Shown here: piece by piece, positions 40,828 through 44,300 of the stretch
How positions within the stretch are numbered: the first letter of the stretch is position 1
Layout: each line of letters begins with the position of its first letter
Source of the DNA: an uncultured Acidimicrobiales bacterium
GTDB lineage: Bacteria; Actinomycetota; Acidimicrobiia; Acidimicrobiales; SZUA-35
Assembly: GCA_938029215.1 (NCBI GenBank)
Contig: CALHFG010000124.1
Span: forward strand, 1-44,300
DNA: 44,300 bases
Direction of reading: 5' to 3'
Program-made: the position numbers and the translations under genes
The notes under the pieces: generated by a model
Databases searched by the model: none
What the model saw: the letters and a program-made list of their open reading frames with translations, nothing else
Told to the model about the DNA's origin: nothing

Positions 40828-41157
40828 TTACTGGCTGAACTGAGCCATTGCCTGCTCGAGAGCGGCATCGTCGCTCAGCAGGTCATGAAAGTCGAGAAGA
40901 TCATCGTGACTGATGGGTGCACCCTGATGATTTTCTTCCAGCTCAGCGGGGAGGCGCCAAGTAGTGAATGCCACTCCCGAAGCAACAAGAAGATCGATCG
41001 TGCGGGGCTCGGCGCTCTTCACCACTGTCATTTCGCAGTGGGGGCACCGGAAGGAATATGTTCCAGCATTATTGTCGTCACAGATGCGAACGTGAACGTC
41101 TGACGTGGTGAGTTCCACGTCTCCGCAGTCTTGACAGCTGGCCCTGATGGTTGCCAT
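40828..41157 (-). CDS. Zinc-ribbon protein of unknown function
   Basis: 109 residues from ATG at 41157, preceded by AGGAGG. CQDC near residue 8, a lone Cys at about 26 (VRICDDNNAG) and CPHC near 38 make a zinc-ribbon. The second half is helical and acidic (DLLDFHDLLSDDAALEQAMA). No family is recognised; perhaps an adaptor or regulator. A perfect 7-pair hairpin adjoins and partly covers the Shine-Dalgarno, so translation may be regulated by RNA structure. Confidence 0.72.
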   Translation of the reverse strand: MATIRASCQDCGDVELTTSDVHVRICDDNNAGTYSFRCPHCEMTVVKSAEPRTIDLLVASGVAFTTWRLPAELEENHQGAPISHDDLLDFHDLLSDDAALEQAMAQFSQ

Positions 41158-41171
41158 GAAATTACTTCCTC

Positions 41172-41190
41172 CTACTTGGCGTACAAGTAG
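41172..41190 (-). promoter_or_regulatory. Hairpin overlapping the Shine-Dalgarno of zinc-ribbon gene
   Basis: On the minus strand CTACTTG (41190-41184), loop TACGC, CAAGTAG (41178-41172). The AGGAGG at 41173-41168 begins inside the last arm by two bases. Folding could restrict ribosome access. Confidence 0.45.
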
Positions 41191-41339
41191 ATTCGGCACC
41201 TCGGGCGCAGTTCTTGAGACTTTGGACAAACATCGGCGAAACCTCACCCCACAAGCCGTTTAGTCTGTAATGCCAAAGGTGATCCGCGGTGGACCCCTCT
41301 TCGCCGTGAAACACAGCTGCAACATCGTTTGGATACAAC

Positions 41340-42083
41340 GTGACCGAATCAAACACCAAGAGCAACCCGCCACCACGGCCGCCTCGACACACATCGCTGC
41401 GGACACCCCCTATTAGCTTCGCCCATAGAGGTGCGAAGGCCCATGCACCAGAAAACACGTTGGAGGCGTTCTCACTCGCAGTGAAGCTCGGCGCCACCGG
41501 GATCGAATCTGACGTTTATGTTACGGCCGACGGTGAAGCCGTTCTCGATCACGATGGCGTGGTGGGTTCGTTCCTTCGAAAGAAGCGAATCGGTGAAGTA
41601 AGAAGGTCCGAATTACCTAGTCACATTCCTACCCTCGACGAGCTCTACGAGACGGTTGGAAGCGACCTTCAGCTCAGTCTTGATGTGATGGATCCATCGG
41701 CATTTGACGCCGTGGTTGGCGCTGCCCGAAACGTCAACGCCGAGACGAACCTGTGGTTGTGCTTTCCCCATATCGACCAACTGGTCCAATGGCGGACTAG
41801 AACCTCCGCCGTTTTGGTCGACTCGCCCGGACGCAAACGAATCGAAGAGGGGGTTGAGCGTCGGACCGCCAAGCTGGCCGACCTAGGCATAGACGCTCTG
41901 AACCGCCCCTGCGGCGACTGGAATGCTGGGCAGGTTGCAACCACCCATCGATTCGGTTTGTTTGCGCTGGGATGGGACGCTCATCAGCACCGCCAAATCA
42001 CTGCGATGATCGACATGGGAATCGATGGTTTCTATAGCGACCACGTCGATCGGATGACCGAATGTATGGAGCTGTTTTTCTGA
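41340..42083 (+). CDS. Glycerophosphodiester phosphodiesterase family protein
   Basis: 247 residues, GTG start. FAHRGAKAHAPENTLEAF is the diagnostic GDPD opening, with catalytic His, Arg and the metal Glu; GIESDVYVTADGEAVLDHD adds Glu-Asp and the second catalytic His. A TIM barrel end follows (FALGWDAHQHRQITAMIDMG, then DGFYSDHVDRM). It would hydrolyse glycerophosphodiesters to glycerol-3-phosphate. No signal peptide, so cytoplasmic. It converges on the RNase gene with a 35-base gap. Confidence 0.9.
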   Translation: MTESNTKSNPPPRPPRHTSLRTPPISFAHRGAKAHAPENTLEAFSLAVKLGATGIESDVYVTADGEAVLDHDGVVGSFLRKKRIGEVRRSELPSHIPTLDELYETVGSDLQLSLDVMDPSAFDAVVGAARNVNAETNLWLCFPHIDQLVQWRTRTSAVLVDSPGRKRIEEGVERRTAKLADLGIDALNRPCGDWNAGQVATTHRFGLFALGWDAHQHRQITAMIDMGIDGFYSDHVDRMTECMELFF

Positions 42084-42118
42084 GCTTCTGTGTTGGACAG
42101 CCTTCGAAACCCTGTGTG

Positions 42119-42643
42119 TCAGTCTTCGATGACGATCTCACGGAACGAGTCATAGTGGTCTGAGGTGTAATACAGCTCCCCATCGGCTCCGGCGACGATG
42201 CGCTTTGCTCCCCGGTGGTCGAGGCCGGGCGTGATGACCGTGAACTCCTGATAGTGCCCGCGCGGGTGATCAGGAAGCAGACCTTCTCGGTTCTGGAACG
42301 TCAGGCCGTCGCGGTCGAACGGGTAGGGACCGCCCGAAGAAATAAGGTCCAATGTGTCAATGGCCTCGAGTGGAAGCTCGGTGACTGCGATTGGCGGAAG
42401 GTCAGAGAACTGTTGGAACGTCGCGGGTTCATCGATAACCGCAGTGGTGGTCTCGGGTGCTTGCGAGGTGGTCACCGCCGACTCTTGGCTGCCGAAGGAT
42501 CCGCCACCAACGTCGACGGTGTCGTTCCCACCAGCACCGCCGATGAAGTAGCCAGCGACGAAGATAAAGACACCTGCCAACATTCCCCACACCCAGCCGG
42601 GAATGGCGGGGCTCTGTTGTCTACTGGAACCGGTGTCGCTCAC
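42119..42643 (-). CDS. Membrane-tethered guanyl-specific ribonuclease (RNase Sa-like)
   Basis: 174 residues. One N-terminal membrane helix (about 16-36, WVWGMLAGVFIFVAGYFIGG), a Gly/Thr-rich spacer, then a ribonuclease domain (~85-174). It aligns well by eye with RNase Sa/barnase-family microbial RNases: LPLEAIDTLDLISSGGPYPF, FQNREGLLP, HYQEFTVITPG, KRIVAG and YYTSDHYDSF. Catalytic residues are preserved as Glu133, Arg144/Arg148 and His163. Unlike Sa, it has no cysteines and so no disulfide. The domain would face outside. No barstar-like inhibitor gene adjoins it. Confidence 0.85.
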   Translation of the reverse strand: MSDTGSSRQQSPAIPGWVWGMLAGVFIFVAGYFIGGAGGNDTVDVGGGSFGSQESAVTTSQAPETTTAVIDEPATFQQFSDLPPIAVTELPLEAIDTLDLISSGGPYPFDRDGLTFQNREGLLPDHPRGHYQEFTVITPGLDHRGAKRIVAGADGELYYTSDHYDSFREIVIED

Positions 42644-42704
42644 CCGTTCAGTTTAGGAGGCCGACGGAGTTGCCTTTGTCCGCCCCCTCCACTGAACTGG
42701 GGCA

Positions 42705-44069
42705 ATGTCTGACCTCCGCGACGTCCAGGGCCGAACCGACGAGACGGTCGAGCTGCTCCAGGCGCTCATCCGGAACCGATGTGTCAACGATGGAACCGCC
42801 GAGTCCGGGCAGGAGGTCCGCAACGCCGACACGATCGAGGCATACCTCGACGGCGTCGGGCTCGATATCGAACGGTTCGAACCAACCCCGGGCCGCGTGT
42901 CGCTAGTTGCGCGGATCGAAGGCTCAGACCCGGACGCGCCGAGCATCTGCCTGATGGGCCACACCGACGTGGTGCCTGTGAACGAGTCGGGTTGGACTCG
43001 AGATCCATTCGCTGGCGACGTGGTCACCACCGATGGGATCGAGGAGGTTTGGGGGCGGGGCGCGGTCGACATGCTCAACCTCACCTCATCGATGGCCGTT
43101 TCCTTCCGGCACCTGGCGGCAACCGGTTTCAAACCGAAGGGAGATCTCATCTACTTCGCGGTCGCCGACGAAGAGTCCGGCAGCGCCCATGGGATGCGCT
43201 GGATGGCGGACAACGCAGCCGACGCAATCCGAGCGGACTATGTGATGACGGAGAACGGCGGCCTCCACGACGGATCTGCCGAAGCACCGAACATTGGAGT
43301 CACGGTCGCGGAAAAGGGGGTCGCATGGCGCCGGTTACACATCAAGGGCGTCCCCGGCCACGGGTCGATGCCTTACCGCAAGGACAACGCCTTGGTGAAA
43401 GCGGCCGGCATCATCCAGCGAATCACTGACTATGCACCACCAGCCGCGGCGACCGAACTCTGGCGGGCCCAGGTGGAGGCAATGGAGCTCGACCCCGACA
43501 CGACCGCACTTCTCCTCGACCCCGACCGAGTCGACGAGGTACTTGCCGCGATGCCTGCCAATACCGCCTCCTACCTTCATGCGTGCACCCACACCACGTT
43601 CTCTTGCAACGTCCTGGACGGTGGTCTGATGAAGACCAACGTGATTCCGGATTCAATCTCCATCGACGTCGATGTTCGCACGCTGCCCGGGGATACAACA
43701 GCCGAAGTACAAGCCCATCTCGATGCCGCTCTCGGCGACCTGGCGAACGGTGTAGACGTTGAGATTTTGATGGACGATGCGTCCTCGATCAGCCGGACCG
43801 ACAACACGCTGTGGGATGCGATCGGTGCCGCCGTGGCCCGCCCGTTTCCTACCGCAAAACTCTCGCCTCGCATGTCGGTGGGCTTCACCGATTCACGGAT
43901 CTACCGGGAGATGGGTGCGGTCTCCTATGGCACGGGTCTCCTGTCACCCACGCTCGATCCAGGGTCGTTTGGCGCGAGGTTCCACGGAAACGACGAGCGC
44001 ATCGATACCGAGTCGCTGGGTTTGTCCACCCAGTTCTGGATCGACGTCATCGCCGGCCTGCAAACCTGA
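42705..44069 (+). CDS. M20-family metallopeptidase (ArgE/DapE/ACY1-type)
   Basis: 454 residues. LMGHTDVVPVN gives the first zinc His/Asp pair, VWGRGAVDMLN the bridging Asp, FAVADEESGSAHGMRWM the catalytic Glu-Glu, and VPGHGSMPYRKDNALVKAA the lid/dimer-domain motif. A final metal His appears in ARFHGNDERIDTESL. Cytoplasmic hydrolase of N-acyl amino acids or dipeptides; the exact substrate is not readable. Divergent from the RNase gene, with only 61 bases between starts. Confidence 0.9.
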   Translation: MSDLRDVQGRTDETVELLQALIRNRCVNDGTAESGQEVRNADTIEAYLDGVGLDIERFEPTPGRVSLVARIEGSDPDAPSICLMGHTDVVPVNESGWTRDPFAGDVVTTDGIEEVWGRGAVDMLNLTSSMAVSFRHLAATGFKPKGDLIYFAVADEESGSAHGMRWMADNAADAIRADYVMTENGGLHDGSAEAPNIGVTVAEKGVAWRRLHIKGVPGHGSMPYRKDNALVKAAGIIQRITDYAPPAAATELWRAQVEAMELDPDTTALLLDPDRVDEVLAAMPANTASYLHACTHTTFSCNVLDGGLMKTNVIPDSISIDVDVRTLPGDTTAEVQAHLDAALGDLANGVDVEILMDDASSISRTDNTLWDAIGAAVARPFPTAKLSPRMSVGFTDSRIYREMGAVSYGTGLLSPTLDPGSFGARFHGNDERIDTESLGLSTQFWIDVIAGLQT

Positions 44070-44081
44070 TGCGGTGACGTG

Positions 44082-44204
44082 CCCGGAGGGAATCAGACTG
44101 CCGTTCCGGAGCGACCCGGAGGGCCGTGGCGGTGAAGCGAGCGCCAGCGAGTGAGAACACCGGCGATAGGCCCGCAGGCGAGCGAGAGGCCCCCGGAGGG
44201 AATC
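44082..44204. repeat. Intergenic GC-rich repeat array
   Basis: CCCGGAGGG occurs three times (44082-44090, 44115-44123, 44192-44200); the first and last continue with AATC. The block between the peptidase stop and the lepB stop also contains GCGAGCGCCAGCGAG-like runs resembling the direct repeats near 34070. It looks like a dispersed intergenic repeat, with the last copy touching the lepB stop. Confidence 0.5.
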
Positions 44205-44300
44205 CTACAAATTCCCGATTCGGTCGAACGGGAAGAACAAGAAGAACGCTCGCCCGACGACGCGGTCTTCGCTGATCGTTCCAAAGCGTCGGGAGTCCAG
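44205..44300 (-). CDS. lepB: Signal peptidase I, C-terminal end only
   Basis: 31 codons and a TAG stop remain; the gene continues beyond the window. LDSRRFGTISEDRVVGRAFF followed by FPFDRIGNL matches the SxDSRxFGxVxxxxIvGkaxxixWPxxRiG end (box E) of type I signal peptidases, the membrane proteases that cut Sec and Tat signal peptides. Catalytic Ser/Lys lie upstream and are not visible. Confidence 0.85.
   Translation of the reverse strand: MDSRRFGTISEDRVVGRAFFLFFPFDRIGNL

Overview
The window looks like a stretch of chromosome from a moderately GC-rich actinobacterium, and I would guess class Acidimicrobiia. The placement rests on gene content, not on a search: a helY-tatC-tatB cluster, a very acidic DUF4193-like protein with a C-terminal Cys motif, SufU-type Fe-S assembly, LLM and PPOX flavin/F420-type enzymes, a duplicated ThyX-like protein and a DUF4214 surface protein. 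Genes are tightly packed with many 4-base start/stop overlaps. I found no tRNA, rRNA, CRISPR array, insertion sequence or prophage.

Layout. 1-4622: end of a thioredoxin-fold gene, rnz and a PlsC-type acyltransferase (minus), then a three-gene ECF-type transporter (plus) whose first gene fuses a membrane domain to an ATPase. 4619-7260: an LLM flavin oxidoreductase and a biotinyl-domain/carboxyltransferase fusion. 7367-9261: a PadR regulator with a membrane partner, a small membrane protein and a PPOX flavoprotein. 9335-11529: a redox trio of DUF2271 lipoprotein, PepSY-type membrane protein and convergent ApbE. 11606-16322: an MBL hydrolase, an MFS exporter, sufC-sufS-sufU (no sufB/D here) and a pterin carbinolamine dehydratase. 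16323-22063: a small ribbon-helix-helix protein behind a sigma28-like promoter, a hydrolase and cupin pair starting from one palindrome, an MFS transporter, threonine aldolase and an orphan AAA ATPase. 22072-26374: GlnRS, a netrin-like anchored protein and a HyuA-type hydantoinase. 26464-26973: a small two-ORF unit with its own promoter. 27226-31354: a secreted DUF4214 protein, a 57-residue zinc ribbon and a charged low-complexity protein. 31409-36501: a GNAT operon, a LysM/lytic transglycosylase, a double ThyX-like protein and a lone DAGK-accessory-like domain. 36504-41157: helY, tatC, tatB-like and a zinc-ribbon gene. 41340-44300: GDPD, a membrane-tethered RNase Sa-like nuclease, an M20 peptidase and the 3' end of signal peptidase I.

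The most interesting signal is regulatory. Three intergenic sites fit TAA(A/T/G)-N15-GCCGATAG, close to the FliA/WhiG (sigma28) consensus TAAA-N15-GCCGATAA. They precede the RHH gene (16594), the zinc ribbon (29485) and the LysM transglycosylase (33971). In the last two the -10 element ends exactly 6 bases before the start codon, which predicts leaderless mRNAs. This suggests a small regulon joining cell-wall remodelling with two small, probably regulatory, proteins. Other notable points are the duplicated ThyX-like protein with complementary motif loss, the three-repeat/three-cysteine-pair DUF4214 protein, the tethered RNase without a visible barstar, and the promoter-linked small gene pair at 26504-26952.
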